Origin: Lysobacter gummosus
Lineage (GTDB): Bacteria > Pseudomonadota > Gammaproteobacteria > Xanthomonadales > Xanthomonadaceae
DNA length: 64,000 nucleotides
Reading direction: 5' to 3'
Assembly (NCBI RefSeq): GCF_001442805.1
Contig: NZ_CP011131.1
Location: 1,922,001 to 1,986,000 of the forward strand
How positions within the stretch are numbered: position 1 is the stretch's first letter; the number at the start of each line of letters is the position of its first letter. The position numbers and the translations under genes were made by a program. Shown here piece by piece: positions 19,931 through 32,905 of this stretch. The notes under the pieces were generated by a model. The model had not been told where the DNA came from. It was given only the letters and a program-made list of their open reading frames with translations, and did no database searches.

Positions 19931-20060
19931 TCCCTTCTCCCGCTTGCGGGAGAAGGTGCCCGGAGAGCCTGCCCCGTGAAGGCTGGGGAGCGATGAGGGC
20001 GCGGCGCGGCTGGCTGGCCCTCACCCCAGCCCCTCTCCCGCAAAGCGGGAGAGGGGCTGA
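19931..20060. repeat. Family D inverted repeat
   Basis: CCTTCTCCCGCTTGCGGGAGAAGG (about 19933-19956) is one hairpin; CCCCTCTCCCGCAAAGCGGGAGAGGGG (about 20031-20057) is a second with related stem sequence. Between them is GC-rich spacer with TGAGGG/CCCTCA arms. Such units are scattered through Xanthomonadaceae. It fills the gap between the vWA lipoprotein and the ALDH gene. Confidence 0.75.
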
Positions 20061-20104
20061 TACGGCTGAGGATTGGTAGAGCGCGGCTTCGGAGAAGTCC
20101 GGGG

Positions 20105-21580
20105 TTACTTCGCTTCGGTTGGGTCTCGTATCACCAACAACCGCTGCTCACTCATATCCTCGATCGCATACCGCACCCCCTCGCGGCCCTGGCCGGAATC
20201 CTTGACCCCGCCGTAAGGCATGTTGTCCACGCGGAAGCTCGGCACGTCGCCGACGATCACGCCGCCGACGTCGAGCCGGTCCCATGCGCGCATCGCATGA
20301 TCCAGTCGCCCGGTGAACACGCCGGCCTGCAAGCCGAAGTCGCTGTCGTTGACCTCATCGAGGACGCTGTCGAAATCGTCGAACGGCTCGATCACCGCGA
20401 CCGGGCCGAAGGCTTCCTTGCGGTACAGATCGGCATCGTGCGGCACTTTCTCCAGCAAGGTCGCGGGAATCATGTTGCCGGCGCGCGGACCTGCATTGAT
20501 GCGCTTGGCGCCGCCCTTGACCGCTGCGTCGATCCACGACTGGATGCGCTTGGCCGCGTCCTCATCGACCACCGGGCCGATAAAGGTCTTGTCATCGCGC
20601 GGATCGCCCATGCGCAGCGCGCCGATCGCGGCCTTGAGCTTCTTGCGCAGTTTGTCGTAGATGTCGGCGTGAGCGTAGATGCGCTGCACGCTGATGCAGC
20701 TTTGGCCGCTTTGGTAGTAGGCGCCGAACACCAGCCGCTCGACCACGTGATCCAGGCTCGCGCCCGGATCGGCGTCGATGATGCAGGCGGCGTTGCCGCC
20801 GAGTTCGAGCGTGACCTTCTTCTTGCCGGCGCGCGCCTTCAGATCCCAGCCGATCAGGCCGCCGGTGAAGCTCAGCAGCTTGATGCGTTCATCCTCGACC
20901 AGCAGCGAGGCGTCTTCGTTCGAGCAGCACAACACCGAGAATGCGCCTTCGGGCAGATCGGTTTCGGCCAGCACCTCGCCGATGATCAACGCGCCGACCG
21001 GCGTCTTGATCGCCGGCTTGAGCACGAACGGACAGCCGGCCGCGATCGCCGGCGCGACTTTGTGCGCGACCAGGTTCAGCGGGAAATTGAACGGGGTGAT
21101 GAAGCTGCACGGCCCGATCGGCACGCGCTTGACCATGCCGCGATAGCCGCGGGTGCGCTCGGAGATCTGCAACTCGATGATCTGGCCGTCGCCGCGAGTG
21201 GCTTCGCCGGCGGCGATGCGGAAGGTGTCGATCAGGCGGGTGACTTCGCCGCGCGCGTCCTTGATCGGCTTGCCCGCTTCGATGCACAGGGCCAGCGCGA
21301 GTTCCTCGAAGCGCTCGGTGAAACGGCGCACGCAGTGTTCGAGCACGTCGCGGCGGCGGTCGGGGGTGAACCGCGCCATGGCCTCGCGCGCCTTGTGCGC
21401 GGCGACGATGGCCTTGCGCACCGCGACCGCATCGGCCATCGCCACGCGGGTGGCGCGCTTGCCGCTGTATTTGTCCAGCACTTCCAGCTGGGTATTGGCC
21501 GCGACCGGGCGGTTGGCGAGGTAGTAGGGGTAGCTGGACTTCAGACCCTTGGCGGGTTTTTTCTTGTTGGGCTTGGCCAT
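20105..21580 (-). CDS. Aldehyde dehydrogenase, NAD(P)-dependent
   Basis: 491 residues of the ALDH superfamily. FITPFNFPLNL is the cofactor-binding segment, LELGGN holds the general-base Glu and YQSGQSCIS the catalytic Cys; EAFGPV follows at the expected distance. The N-terminus (KPNKKKPAKG) is basic. RBS AAGGAG stands six bases before the ATG. It lies 76 bases downstream of the acetolactate-synthase-like gene on the same strand, so the two probably form an operon. The aldehyde oxidised is unknown; the group resembles the glyceraldehyde-3-phosphate or lactaldehyde type. Confidence 0.88.
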   Translation of the reverse strand: MAKPNKKKPAKGLKSSYPYYLANRPVAANTQLEVLDKYSGKRATRVAMADAVAVRKAIVAAHKAREAMARFTPDRRRDVLEHCVRRFTERFEELALALCIEAGKPIKDARGEVTRLIDTFRIAAGEATRGDGQIIELQISERTRGYRGMVKRVPIGPCSFITPFNFPLNLVAHKVAPAIAAGCPFVLKPAIKTPVGALIIGEVLAETDLPEGAFSVLCCSNEDASLLVEDERIKLLSFTGGLIGWDLKARAGKKKVTLELGGNAACIIDADPGASLDHVVERLVFGAYYQSGQSCISVQRIYAHADIYDKLRKKLKAAIGALRMGDPRDDKTFIGPVVDEDAAKRIQSWIDAAVKGGAKRINAGPRAGNMIPATLLEKVPHDADLYRKEAFGPVAVIEPFDDFDSVLDEVNDSDFGLQAGVFTGRLDHAMRAWDRLDVGGVIVGDVPSFRVDNMPYGGVKDSGQGREGVRYAIEDMSEQRLLVIRDPTEAK

Positions 21581-21656
21581 TGGCTGCTCCTTGAGGAATG
21601 AGCGAAGTCGGAGAGATTCGTAGCTTCCGGTGTCGGGTCGAACGCGGCCAGCCGCG

Positions 21657-23303
<1,647 letters not shown>

Positions 23304-23466
23304 GCGGAACTCCGGGAGCGGGCAGGGCCCGAGTCCGTCGATGCTCGCGCAAACGATGTTAGCGGTGGGCGATGGCGATGGAACGGTGCGGGCTATGCAT
23401 GACCGGGTCGCCAGGATCGGAAAGGTCGGATGGCCTGTGAATCAGGCATCGCACAAGCATCGAAAG

Positions 23467-23586
23467 CTTTTGTGGGAGGGGCTTCAGCCCCGATGCTTTG
23501 CGCTCCGATCGCCGCTGCAGATGGTTTCCGAGATTCAAAGAGATCGGATCGAAGAGCATCGGGGCTGAAGCCCCTCCCACAAAAGG
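23467..23586. repeat. Family B long inverted repeat, copy 1
   Basis: CTTTTGTGGGAGGGGCTTCAG-like arm at about 23467-23501 and its inverse, with AAGCCCCTCCCACAAAAG, at about 23557-23586. The unit includes GGGGCTTCAGCCCC and GCATCGGGGC. The same family is at 44326-44425. It lies between two minus-strand genes, upstream of the acetolactate gene's neighbour xseA. Confidence 0.85.
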
Positions 23587-23600
23587 CTTCGATGCATTCG

Positions 23601-24944
23601 TCAGGACTCGTTGTCCTCGACCCGCACTTTCAACTGGCCGTCGTGTACCCGTGCGGTCAAGCGATCGCCGGGCGCGGCGTCGAGCACGCTGCGCACGACG
23701 CGGCCGTCGCCGCGCTGCAGGATCGAATAGCCGCGTGCGACCGTCGCCAGCGGGCTGATCGCCTCCAGCGAACGCGCCAGGCCGCGCAGGCGCAGGGCGT
23801 CGCCGCGCAGGCGCCGCGCGATGGCGGCCTGCGGGCGCAGGGCGAGGGCGCCCAGGCGCTCGCGCAGGCGGGCGATGCGGCGCTGCGGATGATGCGCGCG
23901 CAGCACCGCGTCGGCGTGGCGAAGGCGCGCGCCGTCGCGTTCCAGGCGCAGGCGCCAGGCTTGTTCGAGCCGGCGCAGCGCGTCCTGCTGGCGCGTGCGC
24001 AGCGCGGCCAGCCGCGCCTGCGGCCGCAGCGCGTTGAGGCGCAGGCCGGCGCGGTCGGCGCGCTGCATGGCCTGGCGCAGGCGCTGGCTGTGCAGGTTGT
24101 GCAGGCGCGCTTCGAGCACGCGCAGGCGATGCAGCAGATCCTCGCGTTGCGGCACCAGCAATTCGGCCGCCACCGACGGCGTCGGCGCGCGCACGTCGGC
24201 GGCGAAGTCGGCCAGGGTGAAGTCGGTTTCGTGCCCGATCGCCGACACCACCGGCACAGCGGAGGCGGCGATCGCCCGCGCCAGGCGTTCGTCGTTGAAC
24301 GCCCACAGGTCTTCCAGCGAACCGCCGCCGCGCGCCAGTACGATCACGTCGTAACGCTGCGCGGCCTGCGCGCGCATCAGCATCGCGGTGATGCGCTCGG
24401 CCGCGCCGTCGCCCTGCACCGGCACCGGCAGCACCTCGGCCTGCGCCAACGGGAAGCGCCGCGCCAGCACGCTCAGCACATCGCGCACCGCCGCGCCGCT
24501 GGGCGAGGTGATGATGGCGATGCGCGCGGGGAACCGCGGCAGTTCGCGCTTGCGCTCGCCGTCGAACAGGCCTTCGGCCGCGAGCCGCGCCTTGAGCTCC
24601 TCGAACGCACGCCGCAGCGCGCCTTCGCCGGCCTCTTCCATGTGGTCCAGCACCAACTGGTAGTCGCCGCGCGCTTCGTACAGGGTCAGGCGTCCGCGCG
24701 CGAGCACGCGCAGTCCCTCGCGCGGGACGAACTTCAGCCAGCTGCTCTTGGGCTTGAACATCGCGCAGCGGACCTGGGCGCGGGCGTCCTTCAAGGTCAT
24801 GTACAGATGCCCGGACGACGGCCGCGACAGATTGCCCAGCTCGCCCTCGACCCAGATCAGCGGGAAGGTGTCCTCCAGCAGATTGCGCGCCAGGGTGTTG
24901 AGCTGGCTGGGAGTGAGGACTTCGTCGGGCTGGCTGGGGGGCAT
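23601..24944 (-). CDS. xseA: Exodeoxyribonuclease VII large subunit
   Basis: 447 residues. An OB-fold N-terminus ([23 protein letters not shown]) comes first, then the catalytic core ([68 protein letters not shown]). A long helical C-terminus (about 260-410) rich in Arg, Leu and Gln binds XseB, and GYSIL lies near the end. With XseB it degrades single-stranded DNA. The open frame continues upstream to 25199 but that part runs through a repeat; ATG 24944 gives the normal N-terminus. No xseB is nearby. Confidence 0.94.
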   Translation of the reverse strand: MPPSQPDEVLTPSQLNTLARNLLEDTFPLIWVEGELGNLSRPSSGHLYMTLKDARAQVRCAMFKPKSSWLKFVPREGLRVLARGRLTLYEARGDYQLVLDHMEEAGEGALRRAFEELKARLAAEGLFDGERKRELPRFPARIAIITSPSGAAVRDVLSVLARRFPLAQAEVLPVPVQGDGAAERITAMLMRAQAAQRYDVIVLARGGGSLEDLWAFNDERLARAIAASAVPVVSAIGHETDFTLADFAADVRAPTPSVAAELLVPQREDLLHRLRVLEARLHNLHSQRLRQAMQRADRAGLRLNALRPQARLAALRTRQQDALRRLEQAWRLRLERDGARLRHADAVLRAHHPQRRIARLRERLGALALRPQAAIARRLRGDALRLRGLARSLEAISPLATVARGYSILQRGDGRVVRSVLDAAPGDRLTARVHDGQLKVRVEDNES

Positions 24945-24997
24945 GGGGTACTGATCGACCTGGGGCGGGTTTGGCGAGGCGACGCGGCGCTTTTGTT

Positions 24998-25083
24998 CGT
25001 CATTCCCGCGAAAGCGGGAATCCAGCGACTTTCGTGCGGGTGACGTCAAAGTCGCTGGATTCCCGCTTTCGCGGGAATGACGG
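24998..25083. repeat. Family A long inverted repeat, copy 2
   Basis: Arms CGTCATTCCCGCGAAAGCGG (24998-25017) and CCGCTTTCGCGGGAATGACG (25063-25082). Between them the inner segments AATCCAGCGACTTTCGTGCG and TGACGTCAAAGTCGCTGGAT also pair in part, making one long hairpin. It explains most of the gene-free stretch 24945-25277. Confidence 0.9.
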
Positions 25084-25277
25084 CTGGGATGCGGGTATTC
25101 GATGCCCGCTGTCCGATATCCGGTGCCGCGGAGACGATGGTATCGCGTGCGGCCGTCCGGGGTCGTTGCGGCGGTCCCAACCACCGCCAACAACGGCAAA
25201 CCCCCGACACCACAGCGTTTCCCCGCGCTTCACCCCCGCGACACGAAAGCTGCGCGCCCCGGCGTTACAATAGCCGC

Positions 25278-26523
<1,246 letters not shown>

Positions 26524-26549
<26 letters not shown>

Positions 26550-27312
26550 CTCCCGCGCGGCCGCGCAGCCTCCGGCGGCGGCCAACGAAGACCGGGCCGC
26601 GCTGCGCCGCGGCCGAGGCGACAGCGCGGTCGAACAAGAGGCGCGCTTCGGCCTGGCGCTGCTGCGCCGCCACGGCTGGCGCCTGCTGCTGGTGTTCGCC
26701 GGCCTGTTGCTGCCGCTGTGGGGTTTCGCCGAACTGGCGGATGAAATCCACGAGCGCGAAGCCATCGTCTTCGACGAACCATTGCTGCAGTACGCCCACA
26801 GCCTGGCGCGCGACGGCTTCGACCGTTTGTTCGTGATCGTCTCGCAACTGGGCTATCTGTACGGCGTGGTGCCGTTCGATGTGCTGCTGGTCGTGGTACT
26901 GACCTTGCGTCGGCGTTTTCGCGAAGCCAGCTTCGCCGCGATCGCCCTGGCCGGTTCGGCCCTGCTCAATATCGCCGCGAAGCAATTCTTCGCGCGCGAG
27001 CGGCCGTCGCTGTGGGATTCGATCGCGCCCGAACACAACTACAGTTTCCCCAGCGGCCACGCCATGGGCTCGATGACCTTGCTGGTCACCCTGGCGCTGT
27101 TGAGCTGGCCGACGCGCTGGCGCTGGCCGGTGCTGGCGGTGATGGTGCCGTTCGTGGCGCTGGTGGGCTTCTCGCGTCTGTACCTGGGGGTGCATTACCC
27201 CTCAGACATCCTGGCCGGGTGGGCGGTGGCTACGGCGTGGGTGGTGGCGATTTATCTGATCGTTTATCGCGGCGGGCTGCTCAGGCCCTGGCTGCATCGC
27301 CCAGGCGCTTGA
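26524..27312 (+). CDS. PAP2 family membrane phosphatase
   Basis: 262 residues. The long N-terminal cytoplasmic tail is Ala/Arg-rich. Five or six membrane helices follow from about residue 52. The three PAP2 motifs are present: [18 protein letters not shown] and [16 protein letters not shown], with the catalytic His in each of the last two. Members dephosphorylate lipid phosphates such as undecaprenyl pyrophosphate or phosphatidylglycerophosphate at the periplasmic face; the substrate is not assignable. The start lies 26 bases inside ispG, so translation is probably coupled. An imperfect hairpin with a T-run follows. Confidence 0.9.
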
Positions 27313-27341
27313 GTCCCGGCTGACGGCCCGGACTCGCTTTT
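27311..27341 (+). terminator. Possible terminator after the PAP2 gene
   Basis: Stem GAGTCC / GGACTC with an inner GGC/GCC pair and one mismatch, followed by GCTTTT. It overlaps the stop codon. The T-run is short. Confidence 0.5.
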
Positions 27342-27547
27342 ACCCAACTGCCTCACAAAAAAAGTACCGCCAATGAGGTGGGGTGTCCTGTTCCTGCACG
27401 CGTTGTGAGTGTAGGGGACGCCTTGACGGCATTAAAAACGTTGATCTCAGCCGATTCGGCTTATTCCCAGCTGATCTGTGTCGCTGCTTGGTTCGCCAGG
27501 CGGTGGGTTCGGTTTTTTTCGTGCAACAGCATTGGGGACCAGTGGAA

Positions 27548-30500
27548 ATGTCGAAGGTATTCAAGAAGACGTCGATCGCCCTGGCGATCGCCGCGGCGGC
27601 AGCAATTGCCGGGGCAACGGTGGGATTGCCCGGTACAGGTTCCGAACACGACGCGCCCGTGGGAGGCGCACCGACGCCCAGCGGCCAGAACGGCGCTGCT
27701 GTCGCTCAGTACGAGCGCTACATCGTGGTCTATCGCGAAGCGCCGTTGAGCACCTACAAAGGCGAAGTGGCGGGACTGCCCGCGCCCCGGCGCCTGCAGG
27801 GCGCGGCCCGCGCTCAGGGCGCGATGGTCAGCGCAGGTTCCGGTCGTATCGACGTGCACAGCGCTGCCGCGATGCAGTACGTGCAGCATCTCGACGAGGT
27901 GCAGGCGCGTCACGAACGCAAGATCGATGGCCTGATCGGCCGTCGCATGAAAGTCCAGCATCGCATGCGTCATGCGCTCAACGCCGTGGTGACTGAGCTG
28001 ACCGCCGCGGAAGCCGCGCGCATCTCGCGCTTGCCCGAAGTGCAGCTGGTCCAGCCCGATCGTGTGCACGAACTGTTGACCGACGTCGGCCCGACCTTGA
28101 TCGGCGCCCCGGCGCTGTGGAACGCGACGCCCATGCATTTTCGCGGCGAAGGCGTCGTCGTCGGTATTCTCGACACCGGCATCAATTTCGGCAGCCCCGC
28201 ATTCGCGGCGGTGGACGACAGCGGCTACCAGCACATCAATCCGCTCGGTGCCGGCACTTATCTGGGAACTTGCGCGCCCGGTGGCGTCGATGAAGGCCGA
28301 TGCAATGACAAGTTGATCGGCGGCTACGATTTCGTCTGCGGCGAACCCGGCAACCGCTGCAACGTCGCCGGCGTGCGCGAAGAGCCCGGTTTCGGCGATA
28401 CCAACGGCCACGGCAGCCACACCGCGTCCACAGCCGCCGGCAATGCCTGGAACGCGCAGTACAAAGGCCGCGAAATCCGTATTTCCGGCGTCGCGCCGCA
28501 CGCCAATATCGTCGCTTACGACGTGTGCTTCACCACCATCGCCACCAACCAGGGCAGTTGTCCGGATTCGTCGTCGGCGCGCGCGGTCGATCAGGCGATC
28601 GCCGACGGCGTCGTCGATGTCATCAACTTCTCCATCGGCGGCGGCGCCAGTCCCTGGGGCGACGCGGTCTCGCTGTCGTTCCTCAACGCCACCGACGCCG
28701 GCATCTACGTCGCCGCGGCGGCCGGTAACGACGGTCCCGGCGCGTTCACCATGAGCCATAACGAACCGTGGGTCGGCACGACCGCGGCGGCCCAGCACGG
28801 CCGCGGCGCTTTTGCCCTGCTGATGCAAGTCACCGGCCCCGGCGCGGTACCGCCGGCGTTGCAGGCGCTGCAACTGACCGAAGGCAATGGCGGTACCGCG
28901 TTCGCGGCCGCGTTGCCCAACACCACGCCGCTGCGCGTGAGCGCGGGTATCGACAGCGTCGACGATGGCTGCGCAGCTTTCCCGGCCGGCGCCTTCCAAG
29001 GTGCGATCGCGGTGATCCGCCGCGGCACCTGCAGTTTCACCATCAAGGTCAGCAATGCATCGGCGGCCGGCGCGATCGGCGTGCTCATCGCTAACAACGT
29101 CGCCGCCGCGATCTCGCCGACGGTGCCGGGCACCACGATTCCGACCTTCGGCGTGCCCGTCGCCGACGGCAACGCGGTGCGCGATTTCGCCGCCAGCAGC
29201 GGCAATACCGCCACCGCCGGCATCGGCTATCCGCCGACGCCCTTGCCGAACACGCCCGATGTGCTGGCCGGTTTCAGTTCGCGCGGACCGGCCGGAAACT
29301 ACGACCTGGTCAAACCCGATGTCACCGCGCCCGGCGTCAATATCCTGGCGGTGAAATCCGGTACCACCATCAGCGGCAACGAGAATCTGGTCGATTTGGA
29401 CAGCGGCACCTCGATGGCCTCGCCGCATCACGCAGGCGCGGCCGCGTTGATCCATCAGGCCCGCCCGAGCTGGACCGTGGCCGAGATCAAGTCCGCGTTG
29501 ATGATGACCGCCAAGCAGGAAGTGTTCAAAGAAGACTCGATCACCGCCGCCGATGCACACGCGATGGGCGCCGGCCGGATCCAGATCGATCAGGCGATCA
29601 AGGCCGGTTTGTTGCTCAACGAGACCAAGGCCAACTTCCTGGCCGCCGATCCCGCCAACGGCGGCGATATCTCCACGCTTAACCTGCCGAGCATGGGCAA
29701 GTTCAATTGCGTCAGCTCGTGCTCGTTCACTCGCACCTTCCGCAACACGCTGACCACGCGCCAGAGCTGGACCGCCAAGGTGCAAGGACTGACCGCCCTT
29801 GTGACGCCTTCCTTGATCACGCTCAATCCGGGCGAGAGCAAAGCGGTCAAGGTGACCGTCAGCAGCGGTTCGCTGGCGCAGACGGGCGCTTTCAGCTTCG
29901 GCAAGCTTGTGCTGGCGCCCTCCGGCGGCGATGTTGCCCAGCCGGTGCTGCGTCTGCCGATCGCGGTGGCGGTGCAGCCTGCCAAGCTCGCCTTGGAGCC
30001 GGCGCAGGTCGCGCTGACCCTGCCCGCGGGCGGTAGCGGCGCGGTGAATTTCCGTTCGCGCAACCTTGGCGGCGTTTCGCTGGATTACCAGATCGACAAC
30101 AACGGTTCCGGCGGCCGCACCCTGGTCACGCAGAGCATCAATCCGGCCAGGAACGGCTTCTATGCCGCTCGCTTTACCGATCCTGCGACGCGTGGACGCG
30201 CTTCGCTGGCGGCCGATGATTTCACTCTGGGCGATCCGACCGGCATCGCCAGCATCGTCGCCAACGGCTTCGTGCTCGGCGGCGGCAGTCTGACCAACGC
30301 AGCGAACCTGGACTGGTCGATCTTCCGCGACGTCAACGGCAATCCCGAAGGCAATCCGGAAACCACGCCGCAACTGGCGGTATGGCGCTACACGGCGGCG
30401 CCGAACTCGGCCGGCGTGTCGATCAATGGCGGCACGATCAGGCTCAATCTGGCCACGGCAGGTCAGAACGCGAATCTGGCCGCAGGCCGCTACTGGCTGG

Positions 30501-30865
30501 TGGTGTCCGCGCGTTCGCCGTCGGCGACCGCCTGGGCCTGGTTCGGGTCATTGGAAGGCGACAACGTACTGCGCACGATTTCGGTCGCCGCCAACGGCAC
30601 CGGCAACTGGGCCGCAGCCGCGGGTCAGGCCGGCATGTCGTATTCGCTGGATGCCTCCAACACGTGCGGCGCGACCTGGATCGGTGCGCCCAACCGCGCC
30701 TTCGGCCGCATCGCCGGCGGCGGCGCGGTGGACAGTCAGGTCCAGATCAACACCGCGGGTCTGGCTGCGGGCAACTACGTGGGCTACATCTGCGTCGCCA
30801 GCAACGACGCGTCGAGGCCGAAAGCGGCTTTGCGCGTCGCCTTGACCGTCACGCCCGCGCCGTAA
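27548..30865 (+). CDS. Secreted subtilisin-like (S8) protease with PA domain, paralog 1
   Basis: 1105 residues from ATG 27548. Signal peptide about 1-25. A pro-region (inhibitor I9-like, YIVVYREAPLSTY) is followed by the catalytic domain with Asp209 (ILDTGINFG), His288 (TNGHGSHT) and Ser622 (GTSMASPH). A PA insert sits at about 470-550 (AVIRRGTCSFTIKV) within the catalytic region. Two Fn3- or sandwich-like C-terminal regions follow, with a late pair of Cys (SNTCGATWIG, YICVAS). The open frame extends upstream to 27383 but lacks a signal peptide there. It belongs to the lactocepin/PA-subtilase group; the paralog is at 32906-36232. An exported, calcium-type protease is expected. Confidence 0.93.
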   Translation: MSKVFKKTSIALAIAAAAAIAGATVGLPGTGSEHDAPVGGAPTPSGQNGAAVAQYERYIVVYREAPLSTYKGEVAGLPAPRRLQGAARAQGAMVSAGSGRIDVHSAAAMQYVQHLDEVQARHERKIDGLIGRRMKVQHRMRHALNAVVTELTAAEAARISRLPEVQLVQPDRVHELLTDVGPTLIGAPALWNATPMHFRGEGVVVGILDTGINFGSPAFAAVDDSGYQHINPLGAGTYLGTCAPGGVDEGRCNDKLIGGYDFVCGEPGNRCNVAGVREEPGFGDTNGHGSHTASTAAGNAWNAQYKGREIRISGVAPHANIVAYDVCFTTIATNQGSCPDSSSARAVDQAIADGVVDVINFSIGGGASPWGDAVSLSFLNATDAGIYVAAAAGNDGPGAFTMSHNEPWVGTTAAAQHGRGAFALLMQVTGPGAVPPALQALQLTEGNGGTAFAAALPNTTPLRVSAGIDSVDDGCAAFPAGAFQGAIAVIRRGTCSFTIKVSNASAAGAIGVLIANNVAAAISPTVPGTTIPTFGVPVADGNAVRDFAASSGNTATAGIGYPPTPLPNTPDVLAGFSSRGPAGNYDLVKPDVTAPGVNILAVKSGTTISGNENLVDLDSGTSMASPHHAGAAALIHQARPSWTVAEIKSALMMTAKQEVFKEDSITAADAHAMGAGRIQIDQAIKAGLLLNETKANFLAADPANGGDISTLNLPSMGKFNCVSSCSFTRTFRNTLTTRQSWTAKVQGLTALVTPSLITLNPGESKAVKVTVSSGSLAQTGAFSFGKLVLAPSGGDVAQPVLRLPIAVAVQPAKLALEPAQVALTLPAGGSGAVNFRSRNLGGVSLDYQIDNNGSGGRTLVTQSINPARNGFYAARFTDPATRGRASLAADDFTLGDPTGIASIVANGFVLGGGSLTNAANLDWSIFRDVNGNPEGNPETTPQLAVWRYTAAPNSAGVSINGGTIRLNLATAGQNANLAAGRYWLVVSARSPSATAWAWFGSLEGDNVLRTISVAANGTGNWAAAAGQAGMSYSLDASNTCGATWIGAPNRAFGRIAGGGAVDSQVQINTAGLAAGNYVGYICVASNDASRPKAALRVALTVTPAP

Positions 30866-30886
30866 CAGCGCACGCCGGCTGATTCG

Positions 30887-30920
30887 CGCAGCGGCCGGGC
30901 CCGAGGGCCCGGCCGCTGCG
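30887..30920. other. Perfect 16-bp hairpin after the first subtilase
   Basis: CGCAGCGGCCGGGCCC pairs with GGGCCCGGCCGCTGCG, with two bases between. No T-run follows. It may protect the mRNA 3' end or act as a factor-dependent terminator. Confidence 0.6.
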
Positions 30921-31026
30921 GACGGTCGCATCAAGCCGATGCCCGCACGCGGGACGACTTTCGACATTTCATGGTCCCGCGTCCACGCGCGGACCGATGC
31001 CTGATTCACGGATTAGGGGACAGACT

Positions 31027-32493
31027 TTGAATACTTTGCACAAGACTCTCATCGCTGCGGCGTTGACCCTGGCGACTTCCTCGGTTTGGGCCGGCGAAGC
31101 CTGCGTACTGGACGATGGCGCCGGCAATACCGGCACCGAGGGCGCTACCGCTACCGGCGCCAATGCGGTGGCTTGCGGGACCGGCGCGACGGCGTCGGGC
31201 GATTCCAGTTCGGCCATCGGTGTGGGCAGCATCGCCAGCGGCACCGGCGCCAGCGCGATCGGCAGCGGCAGCACCGCGTCGGGCGAACAAAGCTCGGCGA
31301 TCGGCGCGGGCGCGACTGCCAGCGCGGATTTCAGTTCGGCTTACGGCATGGGCAGCACCGCGAGCGGCGCGGGCGCGTTGGTGGTCGGCGTCGGCGGTAC
31401 CGCGTCGGGCGATCAGAGTGCGGCGTTCGGTACCGGCGCCAACGCTACCGGCGCCAACAGCAACGCAATCGGCGACGGCAGCACGGCGAGCGCCGACTTC
31501 GCGACCGCCGTCGGCTCCAGCAGCACCGCCAGCGGCCAGTTCAGTCTGGCCGGCGGCGCCGGCAGCAGCGCGAGCGGCGTCAACTCGGTGGCTCTGGGCG
31601 CGCAGAGCTCGACTACGGCGGACAATGCGGTGGCACTGGGGTCGAACTCCGTCGCCGACCGCGCCAACACCGTCTCCTTCGGCGCCGTCGGCAACGAGCG
31701 GCAATTGGTCAACGTCGCCGCCGCGACCCAGGACACCGATGCGGTGAATCTCTCGCAGCTCAACACGCTGAGCGGCGCGCTCGGCGGCGGCGCGAGCTTC
31801 GGCGGTGGCGTATTCACACCGCCGACCTACGTGATCCAGGGTTCGAGCTTCAACGACGTGGGCTCGGCATTCGGCGCGGTGGATGGCCGCTTGACCGATC
31901 TGTACGGCCGCATCGCCGCGATTCCAGCCGGCCCGCAAGGCCCGGTCGGTCCGCAAGGTCCGCAGGGACCGCAAGGCGCGGCCGGCACCGGCGGTTCGGC
32001 GTTGTCGGCGAACTACACCGACGCATCGAAGACCCAGCTGGCGTTGGAAGGCGCCGGCGGCACGCGCGTGTCCAACGTCGCCAACGGCACCGCCGCGACC
32101 GACGCGGCGAACGTGGGCCAGGTCCAGGCCGGCGATGCGCAGACGCTGCGCAGCGCCAACACCTATACCGATTCGCGCGTCGCGCAGATGCTGGCCGCGC
32201 CGACCGAAGCGGTGAACCGCTTGCGCGACGACATGAACTGGCGCTTCGCCAAGCAGGACGAGCGCATCGACAAGATGGGCGCGATGACCGCGGCGATGGT
32301 GCAGATGTCGGCCAGCGCATCGGGCCTGCGCACGCAGAACCGCGTCGCGGTCGGCGCCGGTTTCCAGGGCGGCGAGCAGGCGCTGTCGATCGGTTATCAG
32401 CGCGCGATCAGCGATCGCGCGACGGTGACCGTGGGCGGCGCGTTCAGCGATTCGGAAAGCTCGGTCGGCGTCGGCGCGGGTTTTGGTTGGTAA
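31027..32493 (+). CDS. Trimeric autotransporter adhesin (YadA-like)
   Basis: 488 residues. The TTG at 31027 is preceded by AGGGGAC (31014-31020) and gives a clean signal peptide (MNTLHKTLIAAALTLATSSVWA). An ATG at 30997 would not. The head (about 35-235) is made of GSxSxA-type YadA head repeats (GxGSxAS). A neck (DAVNLSQLN) follows. Then comes a collagen-like Gly-Pro-Gln run at about 305-320, a stalk, and a 50-residue C-terminal YadA anchor ending GAGFGW. It should form a homotrimer in the outer membrane and bind host or other cells. It lies between two S8 proteases. Confidence 0.92.
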   Translation: MNTLHKTLIAAALTLATSSVWAGEACVLDDGAGNTGTEGATATGANAVACGTGATASGDSSSAIGVGSIASGTGASAIGSGSTASGEQSSAIGAGATASADFSSAYGMGSTASGAGALVVGVGGTASGDQSAAFGTGANATGANSNAIGDGSTASADFATAVGSSSTASGQFSLAGGAGSSASGVNSVALGAQSSTTADNAVALGSNSVADRANTVSFGAVGNERQLVNVAAATQDTDAVNLSQLNTLSGALGGGASFGGGVFTPPTYVIQGSSFNDVGSAFGAVDGRLTDLYGRIAAIPAGPQGPVGPQGPQGPQGAAGTGGSALSANYTDASKTQLALEGAGGTRVSNVANGTAATDAANVGQVQAGDAQTLRSANTYTDSRVAQMLAAPTEAVNRLRDDMNWRFAKQDERIDKMGAMTAAMVQMSASASGLRTQNRVAVGAGFQGGEQALSIGYQRAISDRATVTVGGAFSDSESSVGVGAGFGW

Positions 32494-32521
32494 CGACGCG
32501 GGCGGTGCACGCGGTGTCGCG

Positions 32522-32555
32522 AACAAAGGAGCGCTTCGGCGCTCCTTTGTTTTTC
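32522..32555 (+). terminator. Rho-independent terminator after the adhesin
   Basis: A 13-bp stem AACAAAGGAGCGC / GCGCTCCTTTGTT with a TTCG loop and a T-run. Confidence 0.93.
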
Positions 32556-32905
32556 TGCGTCGCGCGCTTCAAGACCAGCGAACTTCGCGCAATTCATAAA
32601 CATGACGTTTCAATGCCGAAACATGCGCGATAGGCATCAGTAACCAAAGTCAAAATGTGCGCATGATCACGCCGTAACTTTCCTGCCTCGCGCAGTGTGC
32701 GCGCAGGGCGGGAAGGTTCGGCCCGGTGCGTGCGGATGCGCCGGGCGTTACGGGAAGGACGGACGGCCGGGACCGCGATCGCGGTCAGGCGCACGGACGA
32801 TGCTGACCGACGCCGATTCCTTCTTCCCAAAACTGGACCGCGACGTGCCTGGAAGGGGGGCAGGCGTGGGGCGGTGTCTTCGCGCAATTCGTGGAGGACC
32901 TCTCG
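32556..32905. other. Gene-free stretch upstream of the second subtilase
   Basis: 350 bases; the part about 32570-32690 is clearly poorer in GC than its surroundings and probably holds the promoter. No clear -35/-10 pair was assigned. The RBS GGAGG at 32893-32897 belongs to the next gene. Confidence 0.4.

Noticed and set aside
27461..30373. A 970-codon minus-strand ORF opposite the first subtilase
   Set aside because: Mirror of the real gene; Ala/Arg/Gly-rich with no recognisable domain.
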